Shown: positions 25,956 to 35,717, numbered from the stretch's first letter. The stretch: 64,000 bases of DNA from Paludisphaera soli (GCF_011064595.1 NZ_JAALJI010000011.1:1-64000), one strand, 5' to 3'. Program-made: numbers and translations. Notes: generated by a model from the sequence alone, not told the origin.

Positions 25956-27497
25956 TCACGGCCGGTCGTCGCGGACGCCGGAAGCCTCGGCGAATTCCCG
26001 CAGGAGCGCCCGCTCCGGGCCGTCGAGGCCGAGGCGGTCGAGGTTCGCGGGGTAGAACCGCCCGCGACGATCGGGGGGCGGGGCCGGCAGCCTGCGCAGG
26101 AGCGACGCGGCGAGCGCCGTGCGGCGGCCGCCGGCGGCGGGGGGCGGGGCGATCGCGAACATCCGACGCTGGTCTTCGGAGAGCCGGGATAACGGCTCGA
26201 CGACGACCGCCTCGCCCGGTGCCAGGCCCGAGGCGATCTTGAGGTTCGTCCCGTCCGTGAGGCCCGGCTCGACCTCGCGCCAGGTCACGTCGCCCTCGGC
26301 CGGAACGACCCCCAACCGATAGGCGCCGTCGAACCAGACCATCGCCCTCGCCGGCACGACGGGCCCGGCTTCGGGGGACTCGACGGTCAGCTCGACGTCC
26401 ACCTTCATCCCCGGGCCGATCGGGGTGGGCGGGAGCGGGTCGGTCAGCGCGATCTCGGCCGTGGCGCCATCCTCGGCGATCTTCGTGATCGCGGCCACGT
26501 TCCCGGCGAGCGGCGGCCCGGAGCCGGGGAGCGTCACCCGCGTGGGGAGGCCCCGCGTGATCAGCTCGGCCTGGTGTTCGGGGATCGCGACCGAGACTCC
26601 CATCCGGCCGTCGGCCCCCTGGACGTACGCCAGCACCCGGCCGGGGCCGACGACGCTGCCGACGCGCGGGGGATCGTCGGCCTCGACCACGATCCCGTCG
26701 GCCGGCGCGACCAGCGTGCAGGCGTCGACTTGACGCTGGAGGATCGCCAGCTTCTCGCGCGCCAGCTCATGATCCTGGGCGGCCGTCAGCTCGACGGTCT
26801 TCGCCTTCTCGACGGCGGCTCGAAGCTCCTTCCTCTTCTTAGGATGGGTGTACTTCTCCAGCACCGCCAGTTTCGACTTTGCTTGCTCCACGGCGAACCG
26901 GGCCTTCTGCAGCTCCAGATCCGCGAGGGTCAGGCGGTCCTCCAGCCTGGCGACGCCCAGCAGGGCGACGGGCGAACTCCCCGCCGCCGGCATCGCCCGT
27001 AGCCGGGCCAGAAGGAGTTCCTCCGCCGCGCGCGGGACGGCCTTCTCGGCGTCAGCCAGGGCGGCCTCCGCCAGCCGGATCGAACCGTTGGCGGACTCCC
27101 GATCCTGCGGGTAGATCCCGACCTCGTACTCCGTGACGGCGATCTCGGCGACCTCCCGCGCGAGCTGCGCGTCGAGCCACGCGGACTCGGCCTTCTGCAC
27201 GACCCGCATCTGCTCGATCAGCGGCTCCGTCGCCGCCGAGGCGTCGAGACGGCACACCGGCTGCCCCCGGCCGACCTTCGTCCCCTCGGGCAGGATCGCC
27301 AGGACGGTCGCGGAGCCCTCCGACGGGGCCGTCAGCGCATGCCGATGCGAGGGCCGGAGCACGCCGTTCGCCCGGACCGTCACCCGCACTCGGCCGGCGC
27401 GGGCCTCGGCCGTCTCCGCCGGGGCCGGGTCGTCGGTCGCGGAGCGGACGGCGGACGAGGTGACGATGAGGACGACGAGATACAGAGAAGCGCGCAT
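25956..27497 (-). CDS. HlyD-type periplasmic adaptor (orphan)
   Basis: 513 residues from the ATG at 27497 with GGGGAGG ten bases upstream; a GTG 21 bases earlier is possible. There is a signal peptide (YLVVLIVTSSAVRS). The adaptor order is clear: a first lipoyl-like half (APSEGSATVLAILPEGTKVG), a long helical hairpin of about 170 residues, the second lipoyl half (CTLVAPADGIVVEADDPPRV), a beta-barrel region and a membrane-proximal domain (WREVEPGLTDGTNLKIASGL). Adaptors normally link an inner-membrane ABC or RND pump to an outer-membrane channel, but no such genes are adjacent. The C-terminal domain closely resembles the adaptor at 49723-51087 (both have RLSEDQ or HLSADQ ahead of IAPPP). Confidence 0.85.
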   Translation of the reverse strand: MRASLYLVVLIVTSSAVRSATDDPAPAETAEARAGRVRVTVRANGVLRPSHRHALTAPSEGSATVLAILPEGTKVGRGQPVCRLDASAATEPLIEQMRVVQKAESAWLDAQLAREVAEIAVTEYEVGIYPQDRESANGSIRLAEAALADAEKAVPRAAEELLLARLRAMPAAGSSPVALLGVARLEDRLTLADLELQKARFAVEQAKSKLAVLEKYTHPKKRKELRAAVEKAKTVELTAAQDHELAREKLAILQRQVDACTLVAPADGIVVEADDPPRVGSVVGPGRVLAYVQGADGRMGVSVAIPEHQAELITRGLPTRVTLPGSGPPLAGNVAAITKIAEDGATAEIALTDPLPPTPIGPGMKVDVELTVESPEAGPVVPARAMVWFDGAYRLGVVPAEGDVTWREVEPGLTDGTNLKIASGLAPGEAVVVEPLSRLSEDQRRMFAIAPPPAAGGRRTALAASLLRRLPAPPPDRRGRFYPANLDRLGLDGPERALLREFAEASGVRDDRP

Positions 27498-27630
27498 GGC
27501 GGGGCGACCTCCCCGCACGTCTCGCTATGGCCGCCCCGCACCGGAGGCCCGGCCCATCGCGATCGTCGCGCGGTCGCCGAAGCTTATGCGAATCCCAGGC
27601 GGGCGACCAGGGGCCGCCGGCGGGCTCGCG

Positions 27631-28560
27631 TCAGGGCTCGCGCCGGATTTCGAGGTCGGCGGGCGTCAGGTCGATGTTCGTCTTCGGGCCGGAGTCGGCG
27701 AGGATCTTCCGCGCGAGCTTCGCATTCACGGGCGCGAGGACGTTGAAGTGGTCGGCCCCCTTGACGGTGTGGAAGGTGGCGAGCGGGTTCTTGCACTCCT
27801 CCCGCAAGACCTGGAGGGCGATCTCGTTGCCTTCCTCGCCCTCGATCACGAAGGTCCGGCAGCGGATCGAGTCCAGCCATTTGAGGGGCGAACGCATGTC
27901 GAATTCGCGGTCGATCTCGCGATCGAACGGGGTGTACTCCTCCGGGTAGCCGGCGGCGTGGGTGGCCGGGCCGAAGGCGAAGACGGCGCGGAAGCGGTCG
28001 GTGGACTCGGCGACGAGCAGGGCGAGCGTCCCGCCGGTGCTGTGGCCCCCCAGGTAGATCCGCGCGGGGTCGACGTACGGCTGTTTCGCCAGGAAGTCGG
28101 CCGCGGCGAGCACGTCGTCGACCTCGCCGAGGAAGCCCTCGCGCGTCCCCGGCCCGTCGTTGCCCCCCCGGAGCGCGGGGAACATCATCACGATCCCGGC
28201 CTTCCGGTAGGCGGCGGCGGTCTGGTCGTCCTCCGGGTCGGCCGGGGACCAGACGTCGCCGATCGAGTTGCAGTCGCCGCCGGTGATCCAGACGATCGCC
28301 GGGTGCTTCGCGCCGTCCTTCGGGTCGGGCGTCAGGTAGGCGGCCAGCCCGCCGGGCTTCGCCGGGTACGTCACCTTCAGGAAGGTCCCCGGCGGCGGGC
28401 TGGGGGCCGGGTCGCGGTCGAGCCCCCGGTCGACCAGCTTGGACCGGAAGCCCTTTCGAGCTTCCGTGAGCGGCGTGGCCGCCTGGCCCCGCGCCGACGC
28501 GCCGCTCGTCAGCATGATTCCCGCGACGATCCAGCAGCAGCCCGCGACCCGTCGATCCAT
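27631..28560 (-). CDS. Exported alpha/beta hydrolase (prolyl-oligopeptidase-like)
   Basis: 309 residues with a signal peptide (GCCWIVAGIMLTSGASA) from an ATG at 28560. The fold is shown by HPAIVWITGGDCNS (oxyanion region), DDVLAAADFLAKQPYVDPAR and the nucleophile elbow GHSTGG in IYLGGHSTGGTLALL, where the central Ser is the likely nucleophile. FVIEGEEGNEIALQVL and VKGADHFNVLAPV would supply the acidic residue and the catalytic His. It is probably an esterase or peptidase acting outside the cytoplasm; the substrate is unknown. It is divergent from the GH127 gene, which suggests but does not show a shared role in carbohydrate-ester breakdown. Confidence 0.82.
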   Translation of the reverse strand: MDRRVAGCCWIVAGIMLTSGASARGQAATPLTEARKGFRSKLVDRGLDRDPAPSPPPGTFLKVTYPAKPGGLAAYLTPDPKDGAKHPAIVWITGGDCNSIGDVWSPADPEDDQTAAAYRKAGIVMMFPALRGGNDGPGTREGFLGEVDDVLAAADFLAKQPYVDPARIYLGGHSTGGTLALLVAESTDRFRAVFAFGPATHAAGYPEEYTPFDREIDREFDMRSPLKWLDSIRCRTFVIEGEEGNEIALQVLREECKNPLATFHTVKGADHFNVLAPVNAKLARKILADSGPKTNIDLTPADLEIRREP

Positions 28561-28759
28561 CGTGCAACCCCCCCCTCGTCGCGCGACGCCGGCCGACCGC
28601 CGGCGGGTTCGTACGCGACGCGCCGGCGATTATCGAGCCGATCGATGGGCGTCCGCAAGGCCCCGGCGGGCCGGTCGGCCCTGTCGGCGCGGGGCGTCGG
28701 GGGATATCGTCGGGGTAGGCCGAGGACGGCCGACGAATCCTTCCGAGAGGAACCCTCCC

Positions 28760-31147
28760 ATGAGATCGCTGAACCCCCGGACGCTCTGCTGGTGCGTGTG
28801 GATCGGGCTCGCCGCCTCGGCCCTGGGGGCGGACGCGCCGCCGGAGAAGCGGAAGGCGGTGCCGTTCACCGACGTGGAGATCCGCGGCGGCTTCTGGGGG
28901 CCTCGCCGCGAGACCAACCGGACCGTCTCCATCCCGATGAGCCTCGCCCGGCTGGAGGAGTACGGCAACTTCGAAGACCTCGCCCTGGCCGCGAGGCGCG
29001 CGAAGGAGGGCTATCGCGGGCCGATCTTCATGGACTCGGACTTATACAAGGCCCTGGAAGCCGCCTCGTACTCGCTGGCGACCCACCCCGACCCGGCGCT
29101 CGACAAGAAGCTCGACGACGCGATCGCCCTGATCGCCGCCGCGCAGCTCCCGGACGGCTACCTCAACACCTGGTACATCGTCAACGACCTCGACCGCCGC
29201 TGGACCAACCTCCGCGACAACCACGAGCTGTACTGCGCCGGGCACCTGTTCGAGGCGGCCGTCGCCCACCACAAGGCGACGGGCAAGGCGACGTTGCTGG
29301 ACGTCGCGCGGAAGCTGGCCGACCACATCGACGCCACGTTCGGCCCCGGCAAGCGGATGGGCTACCCGGGGCACCCCGAGATCGAGCTGGCGCTGGTGAA
29401 GCTCGGCGACGCGACCGGCGAGGCCCGCTACCACGACCTCGCCCGCTTCTTCGTCGCCAACCGCGGCTCCCGCTTCTTCGCCGTCGAGCACGGCCAGGAC
29501 CCCGCGAAATACGACGGCGAGTACTGGCAGGACGACGCGCCGATCTGCGACCACACGCGCATCAAGGGCCACGCCGTCCGCGCCTGCTACCTGATGAGCG
29601 GCGCGACCGACGTCGCCGCCCGCACCGGCGACGCCGCGCTCCTGAAGATGCTCGGCCGGGTCTGGCGGAACACGACCGAGAAGAACATGTACATCACCGG
29701 CGGCATCGGCCCGAGCGCCGCCAACGAGGGGTTCACGGTCGACTACGACCTCCCCAACCGCACCGCGTACCAGGAGACCTGCGCGTCCATCGCCCTGGCG
29801 CAGTGGGCGCGCCGGCTGGGGCTCCTGCACGGCGATTCGCGATACGCCGACGTGTTCGAGCGGTCGCTCTACAACGGCGCGCTGGCGGGCGTCTCGCTCG
29901 ACGGCCGGAAGTTCTTCTACGTGAACCCGCTGGAGAGCGGCGGCGGCCACCACCGCTCCGACTGGTTCGGCTGCGCCTGCTGCCCGCCCAACGTCACCCG
30001 CACGCTGGCCTCGCTGGGGGGCTACGCCTACGCGACCGACGCCGCGTCGCTCTGGGTCGACCTGTACATCCAGGGCTCGGTCAAGGCGGCGTTCGGCGGG
30101 CGTGACCTGAAGGTCGACGTCGAGACCGACTACCCCTGGGACGGCAAGGTCGCGTTCCGTCCCCAGGTCGACGAGCCGACGACGTTCGCCTTCCGCCTCC
30201 GCGTGCCGGGCTGGTGCCGGGGCGCGACCGTCGCCGTCAACGGCGAGCCCGTCTCGTCGCCGACGATCGAACGCGGGTACCTCGTGGTCGGCCGGACGTG
30301 GAAGGCCGGCGACGTGCTCACGCTCGACATGCCGATGCCCGTGGAGCGCGTCGCGGCGAACCCGAACGTCCAGGCCGACGCCGGCCTGCTCGCCCTCCAG
30401 CGCGGGCCGATCGTCTACTGCCTGGAAGGGGTCGACCACGAGTCCGACCTGGCGTCGCTGTACCTGCCGCGCGACGCCGCGATCGCGGCCGAGAAGGCCC
30501 CCGACCTCCTGGGCGGCGTGGTCGTCCTGAAGGGGACCGCGCGGACCGCGCCCGAGATGGACTGGGGCCGCTCGCTCTACCGGGCCGTCCCCGCCTCGGC
30601 CGACGCGCCGATGCGGGCGGTGCCGTACTACGCCTGGGACAACCGCCGGCCCAGCCCGATGAAGGTCTGGCTCCCGACCGAGCCGAAGGCGACCCTCGCC
30701 GGTCCGGGCGAGAAGGGGGCGCGGGTGTCGATGTCGTTCGTCAGCTCCAACTGTCAACCGGAGGCCGTCCGCGACGGGATCGAGCCCAAAAGCAGCGCCG
30801 AGCAGCCCGCGGCGAACTGCCACTGGTGGCCCCACAAGGGGACCGAGGAGTGGGTGCAATACACCTGGCCCGGCCCCCGGACGATCCGAGGCGTGCGAGC
30901 CTACTGGTTCGACGACACCGGCCGGGGCGAGTGCCGCGTCCCCGCCTCATGGCGGGTCGAGTACCGCGACGGCGACGCCTGGAGGCCCGTCGCCGCCGAG
31001 TCCCCCTACGGCGTCGCCCGCGACGCCTGGAACGCCGTGCCTTTCGCCCCCGTCGCCACCGACGCCCTCCGCCTGGTCGTCCAGCTCCAGCCCGGCTGGG
31101 CCGCCGGCGTCCACGAATGGAAGGTCGAGGAAGCCGAGGACGACTGA
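28760..31147 (+). CDS. Glycoside hydrolase family 127 (beta-L-arabinofuranosidase-like)
   Basis: 795 residues from an ATG at 28760 with GAGAGG nine bases upstream and a signal peptide (LCWCVWIGLAASALG). Family signatures: VPFTDVEIRGGFWGPRRETN near the N-terminus, LPDGYLNTWYI, HELYCAGHLFEAAVAHHKAT, MYITGGIGPSAANEGF, and the cysteine cluster WFGCACCPPNVTR. In characterised GH127 enzymes a cysteine of this cluster is the catalytic nucleophile and binds zinc with neighbouring cysteines. The (alpha/alpha)6 domain is followed by beta domains, and the last 130 residues resemble a discoidin-like module (IRGVRAYWFDDTGRGECRVP). The likely role is release of L-arabinofuranose from plant or algal glycans. 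Confidence 0.92.
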   Translation: MRSLNPRTLCWCVWIGLAASALGADAPPEKRKAVPFTDVEIRGGFWGPRRETNRTVSIPMSLARLEEYGNFEDLALAARRAKEGYRGPIFMDSDLYKALEAASYSLATHPDPALDKKLDDAIALIAAAQLPDGYLNTWYIVNDLDRRWTNLRDNHELYCAGHLFEAAVAHHKATGKATLLDVARKLADHIDATFGPGKRMGYPGHPEIELALVKLGDATGEARYHDLARFFVANRGSRFFAVEHGQDPAKYDGEYWQDDAPICDHTRIKGHAVRACYLMSGATDVAARTGDAALLKMLGRVWRNTTEKNMYITGGIGPSAANEGFTVDYDLPNRTAYQETCASIALAQWARRLGLLHGDSRYADVFERSLYNGALAGVSLDGRKFFYVNPLESGGGHHRSDWFGCACCPPNVTRTLASLGGYAYATDAASLWVDLYIQGSVKAAFGGRDLKVDVETDYPWDGKVAFRPQVDEPTTFAFRLRVPGWCRGATVAVNGEPVSSPTIERGYLVVGRTWKAGDVLTLDMPMPVERVAANPNVQADAGLLALQRGPIVYCLEGVDHESDLASLYLPRDAAIAAEKAPDLLGGVVVLKGTARTAPEMDWGRSLYRAVPASADAPMRAVPYYAWDNRRPSPMKVWLPTEPKATLAGPGEKGARVSMSFVSSNCQPEAVRDGIEPKSSAEQPAANCHWWPHKGTEEWVQYTWPGPRTIRGVRAYWFDDTGRGECRVPASWRVEYRDGDAWRPVAAESPYGVARDAWNAVPFAPVATDALRLVVQLQPGWAAGVHEWKVEEAEDD

Positions 31148-31534
31148 CCCCGCCCTGTCGACGAATGAATTAAGACTTATCGGCCCGTGTGCATCCCTGG
31201 ATTTTTTTCGCGAGCCGTCTGGATAATCGAGGGCCGGGAGACTATGCTCGACCTCACCTCTCACGTTGCATAGTTCCTTGCAGTCATTGCCGTCCCGCGA
31301 TCCAATGCCGATCATGCGGGATCGCGGCGCGACGCCCGGCGCCGACAGGGCCGCTCGCGGCGTCGGCGAGCCCTCCGGAAGCCGTCGAATCCCGGCCGCG
31401 CGCCGACGCGCGGCCGTCCCCGGGGCCTCGTCGCGATCCCCATCCGGTCGGAGACGGCCCTCGCCCCCGCCCCTGCCTCGGTCCCGCCCTCGCTTCCTCA
31501 TCCATCTTCCCGCAAGACCTGGAGAGCATCCGCC
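31148..31534. other. Intergenic leader of the first DUF1559 gene
   Basis: About 390 bases without a gene. It holds a T7 run near 31202 and an AT-richer patch at 31165-31180. A stem-loop has perfect 9-base arms CCGCGATCC (31295-31303) and GGATCGCGG (31319-31327). The long untranslated leader would fit a regulated or abundant surface protein, but no promoter is assigned. Confidence 0.45.
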
Positions 31535-32650
31535 ATGAAATCGAAAACGCGTCGCGGCTTCACGTTAATCGAGCTGCTGGTGGTGATCGCGATCATCGCG
31601 GTGTTGATCGCCCTGCTCCTGCCGGCAGTGCAGTCGGCGCGGGAGGCGGCCCGCCGGGCCCAGTGCACGAACAACCTGAAGCAGCTCGGCCTGGCGGTGC
31701 ACAACTTCGAGAGCACCAACAGCGAGTTCCCGCCGGGCATCGGCCCCGCGCCACTGGCCGCGCCCAGCCTGGGCGGCGGCACGCGGGTGGGCGTGCAGGC
31801 CCTGATCCTCCCCTACCTGGAGCAGGCGAACCTCTACGGCACGTTCAACCTGCAGCTGGAGATCAACTCCACGGCCGAGAACGACACGGCCCGCTGCCAG
31901 CAGATTTCGGCCATGCTCTGCCCGTCCGACGGCAAGGGCTTCCGCTCGCCGGGGACGCGCACCTACGCCGCCAGCACCGGCAGCTGGGGCCAGAGCAACT
32001 ACTACGGCAACAACGGCGCGACCGCCGCCCAGGTCTACAACACGACCCACGCCTCGTTCCCCTACAGCGAGACCAACTCGGCCACCCTGGGCGTGTTCAA
32101 CGTCTCGTTCAACGTCACCGCCCCCGCGCCGACGGCGAGCGTCCCCAGCCCGGACTTCCGCAAGGTGACGAGCAAGACGACGATCGCGTCGATCACCGAC
32201 GGCACCAGCAACACCGCCCTGTTCTCGGAGATCCGGATCTCGAACATCCCGTTCCCGGTCACCCCCAACAAGCCGGGCGACCTGAACACGGTGTACCTCC
32301 CGTCGTCGTGGACCCCGGCGACCGACAACTACGTCCCCTCGGCGGCGTGCAGCGGCGTGCCGTACAACACGCGGATCACCTACAAGGGGCAGCAGTACTA
32401 CCGCGGGAACATCCCCGAGCTGGCGTACTACAACCACACCCAGACGCCGAACACCCGGAACATGGACTGCGGCGACGTCTCCTCGTTCACGGCCGCCCAC
32501 ATGGCCACGCGGAGCTACCACTCCGGCGGCGTGAACACCGCCTTCTGCGACGGCTCGGTCAAGTTCATCAAGGACTCGATCGACCTGGGCACCTGGCGGG
32601 CCCTGGGCTCCCGGGCCGGCGGCGAGATCGTCAGCGCCGACTCCTTCTGA
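31535..32650 (+). CDS. DUF1559 pseudopilin-like protein with H-X9-DG C-terminus
   Basis: 371 residues. [20 protein letters not shown] is a type IV prepilin/pseudopilin leader, to be cut by a prepilin peptidase before the Phe. [20 protein letters not shown] and [17 protein letters not shown] follow as in all DUF1559 proteins. The C-terminus has the planctomycete H-X9-DG motif, [13 protein letters not shown], then [24 protein letters not shown] stands 11 bases before the ATG at 31535. DUF1559 proteins are expanded in planctomycetes and probably form part of the cell surface or pseudopilus; no biochemical role is proven. A small lipoprotein gene follows 77 bases downstream and probably shares its transcript. 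Confidence 0.95.
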   Translation: MKSKTRRGFTLIELLVVIAIIAVLIALLLPAVQSAREAARRAQCTNNLKQLGLAVHNFESTNSEFPPGIGPAPLAAPSLGGGTRVGVQALILPYLEQANLYGTFNLQLEINSTAENDTARCQQISAMLCPSDGKGFRSPGTRTYAASTGSWGQSNYYGNNGATAAQVYNTTHASFPYSETNSATLGVFNVSFNVTAPAPTASVPSPDFRKVTSKTTIASITDGTSNTALFSEIRISNIPFPVTPNKPGDLNTVYLPSSWTPATDNYVPSAACSGVPYNTRITYKGQQYYRGNIPELAYYNHTQTPNTRNMDCGDVSSFTAAHMATRSYHSGGVNTAFCDGSVKFIKDSIDLGTWRALGSRAGGEIVSADSF

Positions 32651-32727
32651 TCCCGACCCTCGCGCGGGCCGCCCGGCCCCCAGCCGGCCGGCCGGCCCGC
32701 CGTCCCCACACCGATCGAGGCGTCCGC

Positions 32728-33207
32728 ATGGCAGCTTTCCCCCGCATCCCCACCGCGCTCGCGTGCCTGCTCGCCGCGGCGATCGTCCCGACCTTCGTGA
32801 TCGGCTGCGGCCCGCCGCAGTCCGTCACCAACGCGCCCGAGCACTACGACATGGGCTCGCTGGAGGAGGTCGGCCAGATCTACCTCGCGACGTTCACCGC
32901 CAAGAAGAAGCCGCCGGCCTCGATGAAGGACCTCGTCAAGGCGGACCTCTTCGTGGGCGGCTACAACGCCATCAAGAACGGCGAGATCATCGTCTACTGG
33001 GGCGTCATCCCCACCCCCGGCGACGCCGCCGGCGAGGGTGCCGGCGAGATCCTCGCCTACAAGTCCGACGTCCCCACCAAGGGGGGCTACGTCCTGCTCA
33101 AGGACCTGACCACCCCGATCATGACCGCCGAGGAGTTCCAGGCCGCCCCCAAGCCCGCCGGCCCCACCTCGGCCGACACCAAGCCCGACGCCAAGAAGGG
33201 CTCCTGA
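32728..33207 (+). CDS. Small exported lipoprotein downstream of DUF1559
   Basis: 159 residues from an ATG at 32728, GAGG eight bases upstream. The signal peptide ends in the lipobox-like VIGC, so the mature protein would begin at Cys27 as a lipoprotein. The remainder is short and soluble (GSLEEVGQIYLATFTAKKKP, SMKDLVKADLFVGGYNAIKN, GEIIVYWG) with a Pro/Ala/Lys-rich tail. Small lipoproteins of this type often follow DUF1559 genes in planctomycetes, so a structural partnership is inferred. The function is unknown. Confidence 0.8.
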   Translation: MAAFPRIPTALACLLAAAIVPTFVIGCGPPQSVTNAPEHYDMGSLEEVGQIYLATFTAKKKPPASMKDLVKADLFVGGYNAIKNGEIIVYWGVIPTPGDAAGEGAGEILAYKSDVPTKGGYVLLKDLTTPIMTAEEFQAAPKPAGPTSADTKPDAKKGS

Positions 33208-33235
33208 CGCCGTCGGTCGGGCCCCCGAAACGACG

Positions 33236-33279
33236 AGACGCCGACCTCGCGCCCGCTCAAGGGGCCGACGTCGGCGTCT
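33236..33279. terminator. Bidirectional stem-loop between convergent genes
   Basis: AGACGCCGAC (33236-33245) pairs perfectly with GTCGGCGTCT (33270-33279). It lies between the stops of the lipoprotein gene (+) and the CvpA-like gene (-), so it could terminate both. No long T-run follows. Confidence 0.5.
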
Positions 33280-33323
33280 TCGCATTCGTTCGCTCGATCG
33301 TCCGCTTCGGGCCGTCCCGGCCC

Positions 33324-34109
33324 TCAGCGCCGGCGGGGCGCCCAGCCGCGGTTCGGTGAGCCGATCCGGAGCACGTCCGGCTCGCCGTCGGGGTCGGGGA
33401 CGGGTTCGGACTCGACGATGACGGCGCGCTCCTCGACGTCGGCGGGCCTCTCGGACCCGGCCTCGGAACCGACCATCGTCCGGAACGCGGACCGGGCCGC
33501 CGCGGTCCTGGCCGACAGGGACCTGTCCGGATCGGATTCGGTCGCCGCCGGCTTCGTCGCCACGCTCTCGGCCGGCGGGTCCTCGGCGGGGGTCGCCTCC
33601 GCCGGCGCGAGCCGCCAGTGGGGGGCGATCGCCTCGCGCACCTCGTCGGGGACGGCCGGCCCGGCGGCGTCCATGACCCGGGCCACGACGCGGCCGGTGG
33701 GGCCCGAGAAGATCGCCTCGCGGCAGTCCGGGGCCAGGTCGGCGACGAACATCGTGGCGATCACCCCCACGAGCGACGCCTCAAGACCGCCCAGCACGCC
33801 CCCCAACTGGCGGTCGTACAGCTCGAACTTCATCTTCCGCAAGGTCCCCCGGGCCTTCCACGCGGCGAGCAGGCAGCCGCCGGCGACGAGCCCGAACGTG
33901 AGGAGCATCGACACGCCCCGCTGGGTCGCGGGCTCGCACTTGAGGATCCGGGACAGGATGGGGACCATCGACCCCGAGGCCCAGTGGGCGCCCGCGTAGC
34001 CCACCAGGATCGCGCCCAGGCTGGCGAGCCCCCAGGAGAACCCCCGGACGGCCCCCCAGATCAGCCCGGTCGACACCAGGACGATCATCACCACGTCGTA
34101 TACCGTCAT
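33324..34109 (-). CDS. CvpA-like integral membrane protein
   Basis: 261 residues from the ATG at 34109 (MTVYDVVMIVLVSTGLIWGA), preceded by GGAGG at a spacing of six. Four hydrophobic segments occupy about residues 1-125: YDVVMIVLVSTGLIWGAVRG, LASLGAILVGYAGAHWA, VSMLLTFGLVAGGCLLAAW and GGLEASLVGVIATMFVADL. The RGFSWGLASLGAILVGYAGA stretch resembles CvpA/colicin V production proteins. The C-terminal 110 residues are a hydrophilic, Ala/Glu-rich cytoplasmic or periplasmic tail. CvpA homologues affect envelope integrity in other bacteria; nothing here identifies a specific role. Confidence 0.75.
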   Translation of the reverse strand: MTVYDVVMIVLVSTGLIWGAVRGFSWGLASLGAILVGYAGAHWASGSMVPILSRILKCEPATQRGVSMLLTFGLVAGGCLLAAWKARGTLRKMKFELYDRQLGGVLGGLEASLVGVIATMFVADLAPDCREAIFSGPTGRVVARVMDAAGPAVPDEVREAIAPHWRLAPAEATPAEDPPAESVATKPAATESDPDRSLSARTAAARSAFRTMVGSEAGSERPADVEERAVIVESEPVPDPDGEPDVLRIGSPNRGWAPRRR

Positions 34110-34265
34110 CCCTGACCTCCGAAACCACGTCGAGACGAGAATCCCTTCGATCCCAACTGCCCGACATGGTAACCAGTCGACCGCTCCGGGCAACGGCGTT
34201 TATCCGGCCCGGCGGATTCCCGCCTTGCGGGGGAGGGTCGCAAGGGGCCGGGCGACCGGGACGGA

Positions 34266-35285
34266 TCAATCGCCCGTCGAGACCGCCTCGCCGCCGGAAC
34301 GGGTGGCGAGCGCCTGGAGCACGACCGGGGCGGTCGACTCCCTCAGCGCCCGGACCGAGCCGTCGCCCATCGCCGCGTGCGCGCCGACGGGGTGGAACGC
34401 GTGGAATCCGATCCGGTTGGTCGAGTTCACCGGCTGCCCGGCCATGGAGAGCAGCCAGGAGAAATGGGTGCTGACCCCCCAGGCCGCCTGGTGCGGGTCG
34501 CCGCAGCCGGCGACGGGGTCGGAATACGGGTACGGGTCGACGGCCTTCCCCTTCTCGTAGCAGTCCGGCCGACCGGCCCGCTCGCCGATCAGGGCCGTGT
34601 TCGAAAGCCCGTCGGTCACGTCCGCCAGCCGCGCCCGCCGATAGCCCGTCGAGAAGACGGTCGGCTCCCGATACGTCGGCTCGCCCCACGCGCCGAACGC
34701 CACGCCGTCCAGGACGAGCTGGAGCGTCACGCCCCCCGGCCCGGGGGCCGTCCCCGGCGGCCGGGTGTGGATGCCGCCCACGACCTCGTAATCCGCGCGC
34801 GCCGCCGAGCCGAACCGGACCGTCGGCACCTGGCCGTCGTTCCAGGCGTACAACTCGGGCAGGTTCCGGGTCGGGTTGGCCGACGACGGGCAGACGAACG
34901 TCCCGATCGCCGCGTTGAGCCCCGTCTGGTTGGCGGCGACCGTCGCCGGCAATTCCAGGTTCAGGCTCGCGAAGACGTCCGCCCGCTCGATCCCGGGCAG
35001 GATCGCCGTCCGCCAGGGGTGGAAGTGGAACTCTTCGATCGCGGATCGCGGCCGGGGCTGGAACCCACCGTTGTACAGCCCCGGCAGGGCCCCCGATCGC
35101 GACTCGAACTGCAGGACCCCCAGAATCGCCTGCCGCAGGTTGTTCCGGCAGGCCGCCCCCCGCGCCGCCTCCCGGCTCGACTGCACCGCCGGGATCAAGA
35201 GCGCCGCCAGCAGGCCGACGATCGCCAGCACCGCCAGCAGCTCAACCATCGTGAAGCCCGATCGCCCCCCCATGCGGTTTCCCAT
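34266..35285 (-). CDS. DUF1559 pseudopilin-like protein (divergent)
   Basis: 339 residues from an ATG at 35285. SGFTMVELLAVLAIVGLLAA is the prepilin leader, with Met and Val replacing the usual Leu and Ile of [28 protein letters not shown] and the H-X9-DG motif (HPVGAHAAMGDGS) are conserved. The protein is shorter in the middle than the copies at 31535 and 51303 and has DGLSNTALIGERAGRPDCYE. A TTTTACAG/TTGTAC-containing AT-richer stretch 35-60 bases upstream may hold its promoter. It has no lipoprotein neighbour. Confidence 0.93.
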   Translation of the reverse strand: MGNRMGGRSGFTMVELLAVLAIVGLLAALLIPAVQSSREAARGAACRNNLRQAILGVLQFESRSGALPGLYNGGFQPRPRSAIEEFHFHPWRTAILPGIERADVFASLNLELPATVAANQTGLNAAIGTFVCPSSANPTRNLPELYAWNDGQVPTVRFGSAARADYEVVGGIHTRPPGTAPGPGGVTLQLVLDGVAFGAWGEPTYREPTVFSTGYRRARLADVTDGLSNTALIGERAGRPDCYEKGKAVDPYPYSDPVAGCGDPHQAAWGVSTHFSWLLSMAGQPVNSTNRIGFHAFHPVGAHAAMGDGSVRALRESTAPVVLQALATRSGGEAVSTGD

Positions 35286-35461
35286 CGTCGAGCCCTCCCC
35301 AACGAGCCCCGGTCGAGTCTTTTACAGTTGTACTCGGTCGATTGTCCGAGGCTGGGCCAGGGGCGTCAAGCGTTTTCGCCCCCGGGCGCGATCTTCCGAC
35401 CGCTCGCGGAACCGCGGCGCGTGGCGGGGGTTCCATCCTCAGGGGCCGTGGACTCGCCGTG

Positions 35462-35717
35462 AACGTCCTTCCCCTGGCGGGGGAAGGTGGCCCGGAGGGC
35501 CGGATGAGGGGGGGACGAGCGAAACGACCGTCGGAGTTCCGATGAGGCTTGCCGAGGCCCTCGACCGTGCGGACGGGGCGGCGAAATCCGAAGTTCCCCG
35601 CGAGCGTCCCCCCCTCATCTGACCGCTCCGCGGTCTGTCTTCCCCCGCCGGGGGGAAGACCGCAAATCAGACCTTCCCCCCGGTGGGGGAAGGTGGCCCG
35701 CAGGGCCGGATGAGCAC
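35462..35717. repeat. Cluster of three inverted intergenic repeat arms, copy 4
   Basis: Three arms lie at 35465-35515 (CCTTCCCCTGGCGGGGGAAG ... GGCCGGATGAGGGGGG), 35593-35658 (inverted, CCCCCCTCATCTGACCG ... TTCCCCCGCCGGGGGGAAG) and 35668-35714 (left orientation again). The middle arm carries GACCGCTCCGCGGTC in place of the usual CCGGCCTTCGGCC loop. The cluster separates a DUF1559 gene from an esterase gene and leaves about 90 bases for the esterase promoter. Confidence 0.8.
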
